A stretch of 64,000 nucleotides of DNA from Anisakis pegreffii. Lineage: Eukaryota > Nematoda > Chromadorea > Rhabditida > Anisakidae. Position 1 is the stretch's first letter. The number at the start of each line of letters is the position of its first letter. The notes under the pieces were generated by a model, which did not search any database, was not told where the DNA came from, and saw only the letters and a program-made list of their open reading frames with translations. Shown here one piece after another: positions 21,365 to 33,504 of this stretch. The translations under genes and the position numbers were made by a program. The stretch is from assembly GCA_035041965.1 (NCBI GenBank), contig JAPYMA010002492.1, positions 1 through 64,000 on the forward strand, written 5' to 3'.

Positions 21365-23640
21365 ATGACGATAATACGTTGATAATTATCATTTACTCAA
21401 ACGTGGATTATGAACATGGGCTGTTTAGATGTTTTAGAATTGTTCTGAAGTGTCAGTGCTGATTGCTGAATGTGCTGAGTAGACTTGATTTCTACCTCTG
21501 TTATTTTATTTTTTTCGGCGTTATGAGTTAAGAATTATTGTTGAGCATTTTCATATTCTGTATGCTCCTCATTTCACTGTTGTATGTTTTCAAATTTCTA
21601 CGCAAACCAGCGTTCGTATTTATGTATGTATATCACTACTGTTAGCTCAAGTGATGTAACACTATCTTAATTTTAAATAAGATTACTTTTATGAAACTCT
21701 ATTCAGTTATAATTCAATTCAGTTGTTTTATTCCAGTATTATTTACGCTTCACTATTGAGGCTTATTATTGTTGTTGCTATTGCTGTTATCGCTATTCAT
21801 ATGGTACTGTTCAGTATTTCTAAGATTCCCATTCATTTATTATTGTCTTCCTATTTCAAAGATCTCGTGAATAAAATGTTTTGTATTTATCAGTTTGCCT
21901 TTACTTCTCGCTCCTATTCATAATGAACAAATTGTACGCTAATCATATTTCAAACAAACCCCAAAACAGAATTCAAGTATTTGGAAACCAGAAGTTGAAT
22001 ACTACAACCAAGCCACCCTCTCGACAATGCACACAAAAAGTAACGAGTTGGGCATCTGTAAAAAAGATGAAATATTGTTTTAACTGGTGATGGTTCTGAA
22101 GGGATTCTTAATAATAGTTCGCTGACAATTCCTATGTTGAACGTCTAGAAGTATAGCCATAAAATTACTCGCCCATATATGTATATGAATGCAATTCGAT
22201 ATCACTTGATACCACTGATAATGCAAATTTGATATCACTTGATAACTCTAACAATGCAATTTTGAAATCGAAATTGTATTAGGAACAACAACAACAACAC
22301 ACAACAATGTCCTAACTGTCAATCAATCATAGCACAAAAATGATCACAATTTAGGTTATCAATTAAGAAATTGATACCGCAATGATACGTTCAGCACGAA
22401 GCCAATATGTGTAAACTTGAAAAAATTATCAGGGAAAACCTTATTAGAAACACAACAACATTAAATGAACCGATAAAAACGATGGCCACAGTGCGATTTC
22501 GGTTGCATGACAAAAATTCTGAATGCCAGCCATGTTAGAAACAAACATAACGATGAATTGCTGTCGGAACAATCGGGAAGACTTGGCATTTTCCAGTTGT
22601 CTAGGATGAGGATAATCAGACCCAACAGAGCTGACCTCGGATTGGACTTAGAATCGGACTAGGGATCAACCTTACCAATCAAAAAAGCATACAAACGTCA
22701 GAAAATGCATAGTGTTTCGGAATTGTTCCCCAGCAAACAAATTGCATAAAATATAATCGCAAACTTAGGATAGCATAAAAGTGATCACAATTTAGGTTAT
22801 CAATTAAAAAGTTTAAAACTTGAAAGTAACTGAAAATGATGAGAATAATTACGAATAAAAAGTCTCAAACGAGAACTGTAACAATCATTCATATCAAGAT
22901 ATTAGATGCTCCAATGCGGAAATAGCATCGTGATATTCTCGCTAATGATGAACAACCAAATTATTGTCATCTATCTTAAGACGTTATCGATATGATATAT
23001 GAGAAACGCTCCAAGCTGACTAGTAAGTAAAACAACAACAAACAAGTATAAAACTGTCATTAGAAGAAATGATCACAGCAAAACTGTCAATCAATCACAT
23101 CAGTAACGAATGCAACAAAAAGAAATGACGAAATTTTTTCGGAACTTTAAATCTGAAATCTTGAGCCGTGATAAACGATGTGGATGCAACAGTTTTCGAT
23201 CCACCCCAAACGAACTCCATTTCTTGCTCGGATAATGATGAAATAGATGAATGTGAATTTTCCTGAAAGATTTACAGAGATTTACATAGAGAGCGATTCG
23301 AGGTTTTGAATGATCATCTCAAGGTATCAATCATCTCAAGAGGATTGATTGTACCTGGATGAGAAGATATCTCTAGCTTACTCTTACCTCATTCAATCAA
23401 CGCTCGTAATGGATGGATGGCAGTTGCTGGCAACAATAAAACTCGGACGACGAATCCTGCTGATCCTAGAAAGATATCGTCGATGTGTAAGGCTCTCAGA
23501 TCGCGAACTTTCATGCTCCCTTATATTCTTTTTCCTTTCAACTTGTCAAATATTTGTAATTCAGATCATATAATTAACAAAAAGTGATCCTCCTGCGATA
23601 GCTGTGTCATATGAGCAAAAAAAAAATCGTCCAACCTTAC
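21365..23640. other. Intergenic / 3' part of CPEB gene
   Basis: AT-rich. The last exon of CPEB on the - strand must lie here but is only a few codons and was not found. A phrase (ATCACAATTTAGGTTATCAATTA) recurs near 22342 and 22784 with flanking similarity, suggesting an old direct duplication. Confidence 0.4.
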
Positions 23641-26600
23641 TGTGAGCACGAGTAGGACGAAACACAGGACGATGTGATATCAGTGACATATCGCCATCAT
23701 GAAATCTGCTCCAACAAGCCTTGCAGTAGTACTGTAGACAATCTAAGTTAGCACAATACATAACACCATGAAAACCTGAGCTTGGACTCATTCCGCATTC
23801 ATCACATTCGCCATCTTCCATTATGTACGGTTTTATTTCCACCTAAAAATCTATCCTTTGTCACATATTTCCTCTATAATCTGTAAATTTCTCCAAAACA
23901 TAGTGAACAGGGCAATACTCCTAACGATACCACTTGATTGCAATAATACTATGAAATCAGTAGTAGAATGATGTACCTCAATTCATGAATGAGGACTCAA
24001 AGAATTGACTTGAACTCCAGATCATAAAGCCCATTACGTGGAATCTAGCTGTCCTAGTGCAATGGCTACTTGTTCAGGAAATTTGTTCGATTAACGGTGA
24101 AAAATTAAACGTTCACGATCTCATATGCATGCCCAAAAATAAATTGATTCATCCATCGACTTAAGTATCAACTCGGCAGTAACCCGTGCCATACAGAACC
24201 ACTCGCATGCTCGCATGTTACCAGCGAGAGAGAGGAACTTACCCGTTTCGTTATGCCATCATGTGGCAACAGCATGTATTTGGCCTCCATTGCTTTCAGA
24301 AAGCCTTCTTCTGTACCAAACGTCACTCTGGCGGCTCCCTTCGGATACTGAAGTTCTGGGTCCACATGAATGCCAACATAGCTGACTGGTCCAAATAATT
24401 GGCTCATCAAATCCGCCAGTTCACCTATGCGGTAACGTTCCAATTAAACAAGGAAACAATGAAGGAAGAATTGAAAATGTTACCAATTTAACAGACAGTT
24501 AAACGAATGAACATCCGAATAAATATGCAAATGAATCATTAAATGAACAATAACTATAAATGATTACAGATAACATTTAAGGCCATAGAGCAGTTTTTTT
24601 TTTAAAAACTGACCCGCAGTAGTTGGCCGAGGCATTGCTCCAATGAACACGGTGCGATGATGATCGAGCACTAAGTCTCTATATAACATAAAGTTGATAT
24701 CAGCTAAACGCCATGGCCTTATCTCTACCTTGAAAAATTTTCATGATATTCTTAATCTGCACCTCAGTCTTCTACAGCTAAACCCTCCCTCTCTCCCTTT
24801 CTCCAACTCTTCATTCAGTCTCAAGTTGAATTTCCCAGTACATCATTCTACCAGATGTCAACTAATGTAAAGAGCAAGATCGATAATGACTGATCAAATC
24901 ACTTGTTTACAGACCAGTTCCAGGGCACTAACAGCAGTCTTATCCAGGCAAAAATTCAGCAACAAATCTCCGCTTTTCAGTTCAAATTTTTGTCTGTAAC
25001 AAACCTCCCCTCCCCCCACTTTCCCAATTTGTCCCCTCTAGTCACCATCAATCTTTATTCCGAATACAGTCTGTTTTTGATTAAAATTATTCCGCTACGA
25101 ACCCCTGTCTCCATAACCAAATTCGATACTTTTATGTCTTCTAAATCCGCAAACCTCAGAAATACTACCAAAGACCTTAGAACATTGTGAAGTTATCATA
25201 AGTATAAAATGTAGGCGCAAACCGGTTTGTTTTTTACTGTTCTACTTGAAAGGAGCATGTAAGTTTTTCCGTCATATTCACTGCATTGGCGCATCAACTT
25301 TTGCACTGATTTTTCCTCATCATAAATGACGAATAAATAGCCGGATAGAAAGGAACCTGCAATGAAACGGCAATCTCCCACTCGCTTGTGAGTATCATTA
25401 GCTCGTTCTGGCCTAACAGGGTTTTCATTCGTTTTAACAGGGTTTTCATTCTTTTCCTTGCTGTTCTAATCGCTCTCATAGCTTTTATCACCAAAATTGC
25501 TCTCTTCTGCTATTTTCTCATTCTTTTCACTCAACAATTAAAGTCAAATTCTTATTCTATCAAATACACTCTATAATCAATCATTCGACAGTCGAACGTT
25601 GCTGAGTAATAATATTCGATTGCTGTATTGTTGATTTCGGCTGTCAACACTCGTCAACATATGCAGTGAATAGTATGTGCTACAGAATGAGAATTTGATT
25701 CTAACTGTGAAGTGAAAGGAAACGAAGTGAATAAGAAAAACTCATCAAGAGAACGATATTCGCATGTGATAGCTATGAGAGTAAATACAACACGTCTGAA
25801 AAGAATGAGAATTCATCTGCATCACATTGAAGTGAGCGTGTATCAGTTAGACAATAGCTTTTCATGCAATCATAATCGATTGCAATGTTGAGGAACTAAA
25901 ACCTTTGCGTCGTGATCTCTTCAGGTGACCTTTCGCTTCTCTGTTCGCTTCAGGCCAATCAATGGACATCGAACCAAACTTCGAGAACTCTTTTATCACA
26001 GTCTCTATAAGTTCAACAACGTCAAACAATTAGGCTTTCAGAAGCTTTATAATGAAATAGTAACAAATATGGTAAAGTTATAGTAGTTATTGCCCTGATA
26101 TAGCCATATCAGCATTAATAATAGAATGAATCTAATCACTTTTGGCTGTGCTACAATTAACTCTTAATAAATTAGCCATAACAAAAAGATCGAGCTTCGC
26201 TATCCAGCAAAGCATATCAAATATAGCTTACGTAGAACAAATACTGAATGCATGAGATCAGTCAACAATCAGAAATATCTGAATATGCATATATGAGGGC
26301 AGTTCGTTGTATTGGGATGAACAGAATTTGATAGTTATTGATCAATCATATCACATCATGCGACTGAAGTTCCCAGGCCAAGACTCATCAGCCATGACCA
26401 ATAATTCCTCATTTTTATAGAAGTAGACAGAAGATAAAACCAAGAAATTGACTGATACCACAGACATTCCGGAGGAAACTTGCCTGGTTTTACATCACTC
26501 TGAATACCACCAACGAATATTTTACGCGAATAAAATTCCGTTCGAAAATCGCCAGATTGTGGCTTTGCTGAGGCTTGTTTGCGAGAGAGCGCTTCTGAAT

Positions 26601-27606
26601 TTCATTCATAATCAAGAATCGCTGACATTGTTGAAATTATCAGTGAAGTTACTCATATTCTTACTCATTAGACTAATAGCTTGTTTCATTTTTGATCCCA
26701 AATTCGTGCGGAAACCGTGGGTATTAGAAGCATTTTATTGCCGCAAATTTCATTTTGTTACCAATTGAAGAGATTTCCCATATTCTAATGTGCTTTCAAT
26801 CACTCGTCATGACATATGCTAACAGTAGAAAATCATGAGCATACTGGGACTGATATTCATAAAATAGTCGCTGGGCTAGATTAAAGATATCATCTATCTC
26901 CAGTGGGTTCTGAGAATACTGTGATCTTCTCAGATCAGTTGGTTGCCAATTAATTTCAATATTGAATCCGATTTCAGAATAACACCCCACGACAAATGTC
27001 CACTATTTTTGTGTTCAGTTACAGGTTCTAACCGCTAAAAAACATGAAACGTTATACTGATGAATTTCAAATATCACCAAGAAATACTTACTGGACAAAT
27101 TCAAGAGACAATTGGTCAACGCTGAACTCGGATTTTGTGATGATTCGAAACGATCACCTGCATTCACCTGAATTGATGCCATTTTATTGTTTATGACTGT
27201 ATCTCTGTGACTGTAGACTGAACTTCTGAAATTTCGCTGTCTCTCAATTACAATTACACAGCTTAGGAAGTATCAAACAGGAGATCAAATAAGAACGCAC
27301 TTATTCCTGGAACAAGAACCTAAAAAGTGATATTCATCAAACAAACTTTGTTAATCCATCATGTTCTCAAATAGAAGATTGAATCTAAATGATCAACGCA
27401 GTTGGTGATAGAACCTTTGACGATTATTTGCATCATAGGCCTTTAACAACCAATTGCTCGTTTGCAAGGAGTTAAAGTATTCTAAGGGCTTACCCAGCTT
27501 GAGGCGTTGGACTTTTAGGATTTGGCGAACTGGAGTATGCTTGTGAGGAAAGTTGCCGCAGAGAGGGTGGATTGTAATATGAATAGTCGAAGTTCGGGAG
27601 TGAATT
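23641..27606 (-). CDS. CPEB: CPEB-type cytoplasmic polyadenylation element-binding protein
   Basis: Binds U-rich elements in mRNA 3' UTRs and controls poly(A) length and translation, in nematodes chiefly in the germ line (CPB/FOG-1 group). Nine exons join in phase: 27606-27494, 27225-27092, 27027-26986, 26594-26484, 26004-25903, 25356-25223, 24728-24614, 24424-24243, 23842-23641 (about 378 residues; first and last exons of the gene not found). The N-terminal part is Ser/Pro/Tyr-rich and disordered. RRM1 opens with FYSRKIFVGGI and includes SKFGSMSIDWPEA and GYLFVIYDEEKSVQKLM. The linker is VEIRPWRLADINF. RRM2 has RTVFIGAMPRPTTAG and LFGPVSYVGIHVDPELQYP. The C-terminal zinc module has CDECG, YCANLDCLQYYCKACWSRFH. 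The donor at 26483 is GCAAGT (a GC-AG intron), and the intron 25902-25357 is almost all transposon. Domain order and the CPEB-specific zinc module make the family secure; the paralogue is not. Confidence 0.92.
25384..25897 (-). mobile_element. hAT-like foldback element, copy 2, inside a CPEB intron
   Basis: Reverse-oriented copy of the internal part of the elements at 17204 and 51253; both termini are absent. Similarity starts a few bases inside the intron donor at 25902 and reaches to within about 30 bp of the acceptor at 25357, so it makes up nearly the whole 546-bp intron. The acceptor-proximal segment may also derive from it. Confidence 0.75.
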
Positions 27607-28426
27607 CTGAAAAATGATTTCATATGCGCAATGAGCAGTTGAAATCAACGATAGCTGAACTGTCTGAGCTGGAATTTTCTTATAAATTCCAACTGCGCTC
27701 GATGAGAAGAGGAATAAAATGGCGTTAGAGTGATGGCAGTCATAGTTTGAGGTAAATGTTGGTGGAAACTATTTGGAATCATTGAATTTGTGTGAGGCTT
27801 ATGTATTAAGAACTGGAGAATGCCACCTTCGATCTAAATAAGGGGATTAGGATACTTGGAAAAAACATCTTCGATATGAACGACTATGTGATATAATGAT
27901 CATTTGAAGTGATCAATTCCAAACGGACCTCCAATAAGATGAAAAGACGTTATTGCAAAGAAACTGGGTAACATCTGGCAATGGAATGCAAGATCAAGGA
28001 CCGAATGGAAACGCATTGTGACCAGCAACGTTACAAACGTTTGATAGCCTGACCAATCCAGCTAATCCAGGATTCCAAACGATCGCTAATGGTTCAAGTC
28101 ATTTTGAGGGGGTTGCATTCATCATTTAAATTGAGGGGCAAACTGCATGAATGCAAAAGTCCAAACTGATTGTGAATAAAGTCAAATTCTAGGTAAATTT
28201 CCAAAAGCCAACTGTAAGCATTTTACTGCCTATTAACTACACGAGAGTTTTCTCTTTAGCAATTTTGTGGTCATTTGCGCTCAAAAATTGAGCAGGTTGA
28301 GGTGCAGACACTGACCTTCATCGCAGAACTCTTCCAATAATATCATCTTTCAGATTTACCTGGAACTTGTACCCTACTAAATGTAAGGAAACCAGATAAG
28401 ACTACATTTTGGCTAAATTGAATGGG

Positions 28427-28513
28427 TACTTCTAAAGATGGGCAGTAGCTGTTATCATTATGTTTCTCTACATAGCGGAAAACCACTGTACTGCCCATCT
28501 GTGGATACTTCTA
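28427..28513. mobile_element. Tiny hairpin element with 8-bp direct repeats
   Basis: AGATGGGCAGTA (28436-28447) and its exact reverse complement (28489-28500) enclose 41 bp. The pair is flanked by identical 8-bp repeats TACTTCTA at 28427-28434 and 28506-28513, as left by an hAT-type insertion. Could also be a stem-loop RNA, but the flanking repeats favour a miniature transposon. Confidence 0.5.
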
Positions 28514-29018
28514 ATGACTGACTTAAATTTCAAAGTGCCACTGACGAAACTTCTGAATTCAAAAACAGAACAATCAAACATAAACATGAAATATTACTAA
28601 AACCCATGATGCAACCACTCCACCAAAAACAAATCTAATAAACTGAACTAGCTAGAAGTTTCAGGCTCTTTACGTGCGGCAGGTTGAAGCATCAATTGAC
28701 GCAGTAGGTGGTCCAAATGTACGTGTAAATGAACCAATTTTATGCAAATCTTGCGTCTTCTAGGTGATCTTTCGAATATTGATTGCGTTCAGTATGTTAG
28801 ATATCAGAAATTGGTGCCTCCCAAAGTATGGAAGAAAAATACAGCGACTTTTGTTTTGATATACTCCACATACAGCGATTTGTTTACGAGAACACAACAA
28901 GTGGATAGGCTTAATGTATCGGGTTACGGAATCTAATTATGAGGTGTAATGTATCGGGTTACGGAATCTGACTCAATAATATGCCCGCTTTCCGGCTTGG
29001 TTCCTTCGTTCTCTATTA

Positions 29019-29400
29019 CAGTAGTTCTTATGATCCTGTATTCCACATCCCTACTTTGGATGTATGGCAAATTGTCAGTCTTCCCCACCCTCCCCACCCC
29101 ACAGATACCTGACCGCAGTTCCTCCTCCCCCCCCTCACTTGAAAATCTACTATAACTTGATAATAGGTCAAAAGAAAATCAAAAAATTGATCAATGTTAA
29201 AGTTTCCTATCAAATCGGTTGTCAGTGATGTCGATATGATTCATTGCCATGTGATCAAACACCCATTGAAAATATTATTGAAGATTTATGAAGGAAATAT
29301 GAAGAGAACTCTTATGAAGGTAATTTATAAACGTTCTGAATTCCCCCTTCAGAATCATTGAATTCCCACGGAGGAGATTACCTCCCCAAGTGAACCTCTG
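29019..29400 (+). mobile_element. Short hAT-like non-autonomous element, copy 4
   Basis: Starts CAGTAGTTCTTATG, matching the start of copy 1 (17204) over about 70 bp including a C-rich tract. Ends TGAACCTCTG, roughly the inverse of the start. Flanked by CTCTATTA and CTCTAGTA, an 8-bp target duplication with one mismatch. 382 bp, so internally deleted compared with copies 1 and 3. Confidence 0.6.
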
Positions 29401-31983
29401 CTCTAGTAGGATGTCACGGAATATCGTGTCATTTGTCATATTGACCATTTATCTCTCGAAGATGCTCCGATCCATGGGGAGTATTTACTGATGTTAAGCG
29501 TATGTGGTTCAAATGAATCGTTGAATTGAATAGGATTTCTTAATATCGTCTTTCTCTTGATATTTCGTAGTATTACTCGCATTCCCATATTAATCGCTCT
29601 GTTGAATCAGCCGCAGCTCAAAAATGCTTGGGATTTGCTCTTTTAATCTGAATGAAATTGAAACGGAATGCCAATTATAAGAAAATCTAACAGCCACATC
29701 CAAAATGCTTTCAATTATAAATATTATAGTCGTTGTCTTCAAGATTAGGCTCATGGTACGAAATGAAGCGAAGAGCTGAAAATTTCCAACTGAACTTCAT
29801 CGACTCAAGATTTCGCGATTTCGGAGATCCACCACCTCATATAATACTTCTGAATCACTGCAAATATGGTTTTTCGACAGTCTTCGGCTGAGGAAGTCTA
29901 TAGACGCAATTGATCTATATCGATATATCAGCCCCGATGAAGACATCACAAAAATTTGGATTCGAGCAATCTCTTCGATTAATTGATGGATTATATTATC
30001 ACATCCAAACCCGATAACAATTTCACTTCATTATTGCTTTTTTGGCTCAACTTTAGTTTAAATCCAATGCACATTAATCCTACTCCACCTTTGCTGCTTC
30101 ATCGAATAATCTCCATATCATACAAAGCTTTGTATCATTTCAAAATTATCATGCGTGAACACAAGTGTGAGAAAAAATTTTACTTAAAAAGTAATAATAA
30201 CAAACAAATAATAAAACACAAACATCACTGAATGCGACGAGAAAAATTAGAGAACAAAACTTCAAAACGTAAACAAATTTGCAACGAATACAAATATAAA
30301 TAAATAAATAATTGTAACGTAAAATGAGAAACATTCAATGGATGATAAATCTTCACATAGTAGAAATACAAATAATTGCGGTCAACCATCAGGAAGGAGA
30401 GCGAAAAAAAACGTCTGGATTTCTTTCTTTTTTTTTTGCTGAAATGAAAATTTGGCAAAAACGATGCTCATATTGGAAATTGATTAAAAATGATAATGCG
30501 AATGATTAAGTGATCATTTGAAAATTGAAAAAAAGTGTTGAGAGAAGAGGATCGAAGCGAACGAATCAAATGATAAATACTGAAAATGGAATGATGTGAA
30601 TGATTACGATGCGATACAAAAGATAGACCTTAAGTGAATTGTAATGTGCATACGTGTATTAAACGATGGAAATCTTGAAATAATCAACGTGACCTATCAA
30701 TGGACCCTCGAATGTTACCGCATTCAAAAAATTCTAATAGTAAGAGCTCAGCAATTACGAGCGATTCAAAGTACCAAAATCACTTTCTGTGCACAGTAAG
30801 CAATCAATTTATCGGTGATTCTTACGATTAGCAAAATCCGCTTATATGAAGATAATTTTTGAAATGTTGACAATCCGGCTGCATAATAATACAAACAGAA
30901 CCATCCAGTTCAGGTTCCTAAGCAGCTGATAAAAAGTGGAATTAATTACTAACCAAAACAAGTAAAATGCATAAAATCACGATCACCAATCTAATTTTGA
31001 AAGGAACCATCTAATTACCAACTGTACGTTGAAATAAGTGAGTTGATTGGAATTTTCACTAGTTTGAATCCACCAGATAAAGCATACAAACTCGATGATC
31101 AGGCAGCAACAGTGATGATGAAATAAATTAAAGTGATACCAGAAAACAGCACTGACCACTGTAATAATCACAACAAAAGTAACAGCAATTGCACATGATA
31201 GACGCGAATTATTCATAGTTCAAAAGCATAAGAAGTGATTTATGAAGGAATAAATTTTGATTGGTAACTTTAAAGTGAGGAACCACTGGTGCCTAGATCT
31301 CATCGGGGAAAAAGAAGCTCATAAACCAGGAAGGAAGGAGTTGGAGAATAAAATCAGTTCACATGACAAGAATCAAGTTTGCACTTCAAATTCAGAAAAG
31401 AAAAAAGAGGAGCTTGCAAAAAAATGATACTTTAAAGGCGCCATATGCTGAACCCGAGCATGTGAAAATATGAGGAAACATAAGTGATGATGAGATGAAG
31501 CGAAAACACGATGATGGACCGAAAAACTGTACGCTGAAGCACATAACTAACATTCTTTCGCCATTAATTTACCGCAATCAGATTCATTCCACTCAAACGC
31601 TTCTGGATCAACTGATAGTGAGATCTACTTGGAAGAATTCCCGAAATGTATTTAAATTCTCAAAGTATTGGTTCAGGTATGATAAGAAGGTTAAGATCAT
31701 AAGATGTTTTTCGCACTGGAATATTGGTTATCGACTGGCAAAATTGTGATAAAACGGCTAAAATGGCCCAATAAACGACTGAAACCCACAAGGTACTCTA
31801 TAACAGTACCACAAAATTAATATTTTCAAGTGAGATTGTTTCACGGGGAAAAGATCACTGTGACTGTGGAATGTCGGTTCTCTTATCAATGGATATCTGT
31901 TGCTGCAACACAATCAATCAATCAAACAATCGATCAACAATAAATCAATCCATCAGAATTATCACTTAAGAGCAGCAGCTCGT

Positions 31984-33504
31984 TTAGTTGTCACGATATT
32001 TCTCGTTCAATTTGTTCAACAACTCCTTATGGGCGATATCGGCTTCGTCTGATACCTGAAACGAGTTGAGTTGAGTCGTTTTTGATTGTGTTTTTCGATT
32101 TATGCAAAGCAAACACTCGCAAATTCTGAAGTGCTATTGACTGGCGCAGTTGGCGAGATTCGCAAAGAAACATCAATTTCTGCAGGGAGATTGTTTCCTG
32201 TGGTTTATAAGTCGAAATCTATATCCGATCTGTAGGGATATGGTTTTTCGATTTCAAGAGATCTGACTTAGCCACATAAATCACTTCAAATATCATGTCT
32301 TCGCTCAAGTGCAAAACTGTTGGAGCTTATTTTTGGGACAGAAACAATCAGCATTGAAGAAGTTATAAACGAACGCAGTGATGTAACTTAAACCACTGAA
32401 ATGAATGTTGAATTCAAGTAGAATTTGTATTATCTTTCTCCTAAAAATTCACAACAAAATCGGAAACTTCGAAGCCAATCTGAATTGTATTCATAAACAA
32501 CGGACGAACCTGGAACTGAAGAATCTTCGCTGTGCCTAGAGATGCTTTAATAGCGGACGCCGATGACGCATAGACCATTTTCTTTTTAATTGGGGCACCG
32601 TCCGGACATAACTGAATAAATATCACTCTTCATTTGTCTACATTATCGCTTATCATTTGTGAAAGTCAGTGCTCATGCCTGATGACTGCGAATGCAACAA
32701 TACATGTAGATCATCGTCAACCAATTGATAAGTTTGATGATAAAAACTCAAAATTCATTCACAAATATCAAAATATCAAAAGTTTCAATCGATCCAGCGA
32801 ACCTGAATGAAAACAATTTTGTCCATTTTCGACGTGCCAGCTCCGGGTCGATTGCAAGTGAACTTAAAGTCGAATACTGCATAACGACAATCAGCGAATC
32901 CATTCGTCCGTTCTTTCAAGTCCTTAACGAACGCCTCGTACGCTGCCTTCGAGTTATCCTCATAGTCATCACCCGAAACACCTATCTGCAATAATGAAAT
33001 GTCATGGATTGATTCATTTATGTTTAAAGAAACCATCTCTTATTCAGATCAGTAGATATGTCAGATAACGTTCTCGATCTAATGATGCAGATAGACTCAA
33101 ACGAATACTTCTTCCGTATTGCTTCTTGTGTATATCAGTTTATGAATCGGAAATCTACGGTATCAGACTCGAATCTAATTTTCTGTCTTATTCAGTCAGA
33201 TTCGAATTGAATTGAAACACTGGATAAATCAATGAGATTCCAAAAGTGTAGCATATTTCAGTATGACTGAATGAAACTACGAGAAGTTCGTGAAATGAAG
33301 CTGAGAAATAGGATGGATGTTTGAAGCGAGAAAATGATCGGAAGAGTTTCCAGAAATAAACACCTCAGCTTGAGTGACTGCAGCCTCAACGACCACCTCT
33401 TTCTCTTCGATTTTGTAGATGATATAACGAAGTTTTTGTTTACCCTCAGAGAGCTGCTGGAAAATGCTTTGACATTCCGGATTTACCAATACACCCGATG
33501 ACAT
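31984..33504 (-). CDS. unc-60: ADF/cofilin, UNC-60A type
   Basis: Actin depolymerising factor: binds G- and F-actin, severs filaments and speeds turnover. Four exons join in phase 0: 33504-33364, 32985-32803, 32611-32510, 32055-31984 (165 residues, the length of C. elegans UNC-60A). The sequence opens MSSGVLVNPECQSIFQQLSE and has YRIIYKIEE-like YIIYKIEEKEVVVEAAV, SGDDYEDNSKAAYEAF, CRYAVFDFKFTC, DKIVFIQLCPDGAPIKKKMV, YASSASAIKASLG, and a tail HKELLNKLNEKYRDN. The KKKMVYASS segment is the actin-binding helix region of the family. The A-type features (SGDDYEDNS insert, KILQFQV) separate it from UNC-60B. The initiator ATG is in the same exon as the SSGV coding sequence, unlike C. elegans, where a shared exon supplies only Met. 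No B-type exons were seen downstream. Confidence 0.97.

Larger units (their letters stand above)
27607..31983. other. Long non-coding stretch with mobile-element remnants
   Basis: Any remaining CPEB 5' exon should be here. The stretch holds a 71-bp hairpin element at 28427-28513, a 35-bp tandem duplication (TAATGTATCGGGTTACGGAATCT at 28912 and 28947), and a short hAT-like element at 29019-29400. Open frames at 30.0-30.5 kb and 31495-31749 lie in A-rich sequence and have no splice context. Confidence 0.5.

Noticed and set aside
26796..26990. 64-residue - frame considered as a CPEB exon
   Set aside because: It cannot be joined in phase. The adjacent 27027-26986 exon joins both neighbours exactly and reads HLSW before RRM1, as expected for CPEB.
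30149..30509. Overlapping open frames on both strands with Phe/Tyr/Lys runs
   Set aside because: Low-complexity A/T sequence; no frame has protein-like composition.
31270..31288. GTGAGGAACCACTG resembling the right end of the hAT-like family
   Set aside because: No matching left end or target duplication found within range.
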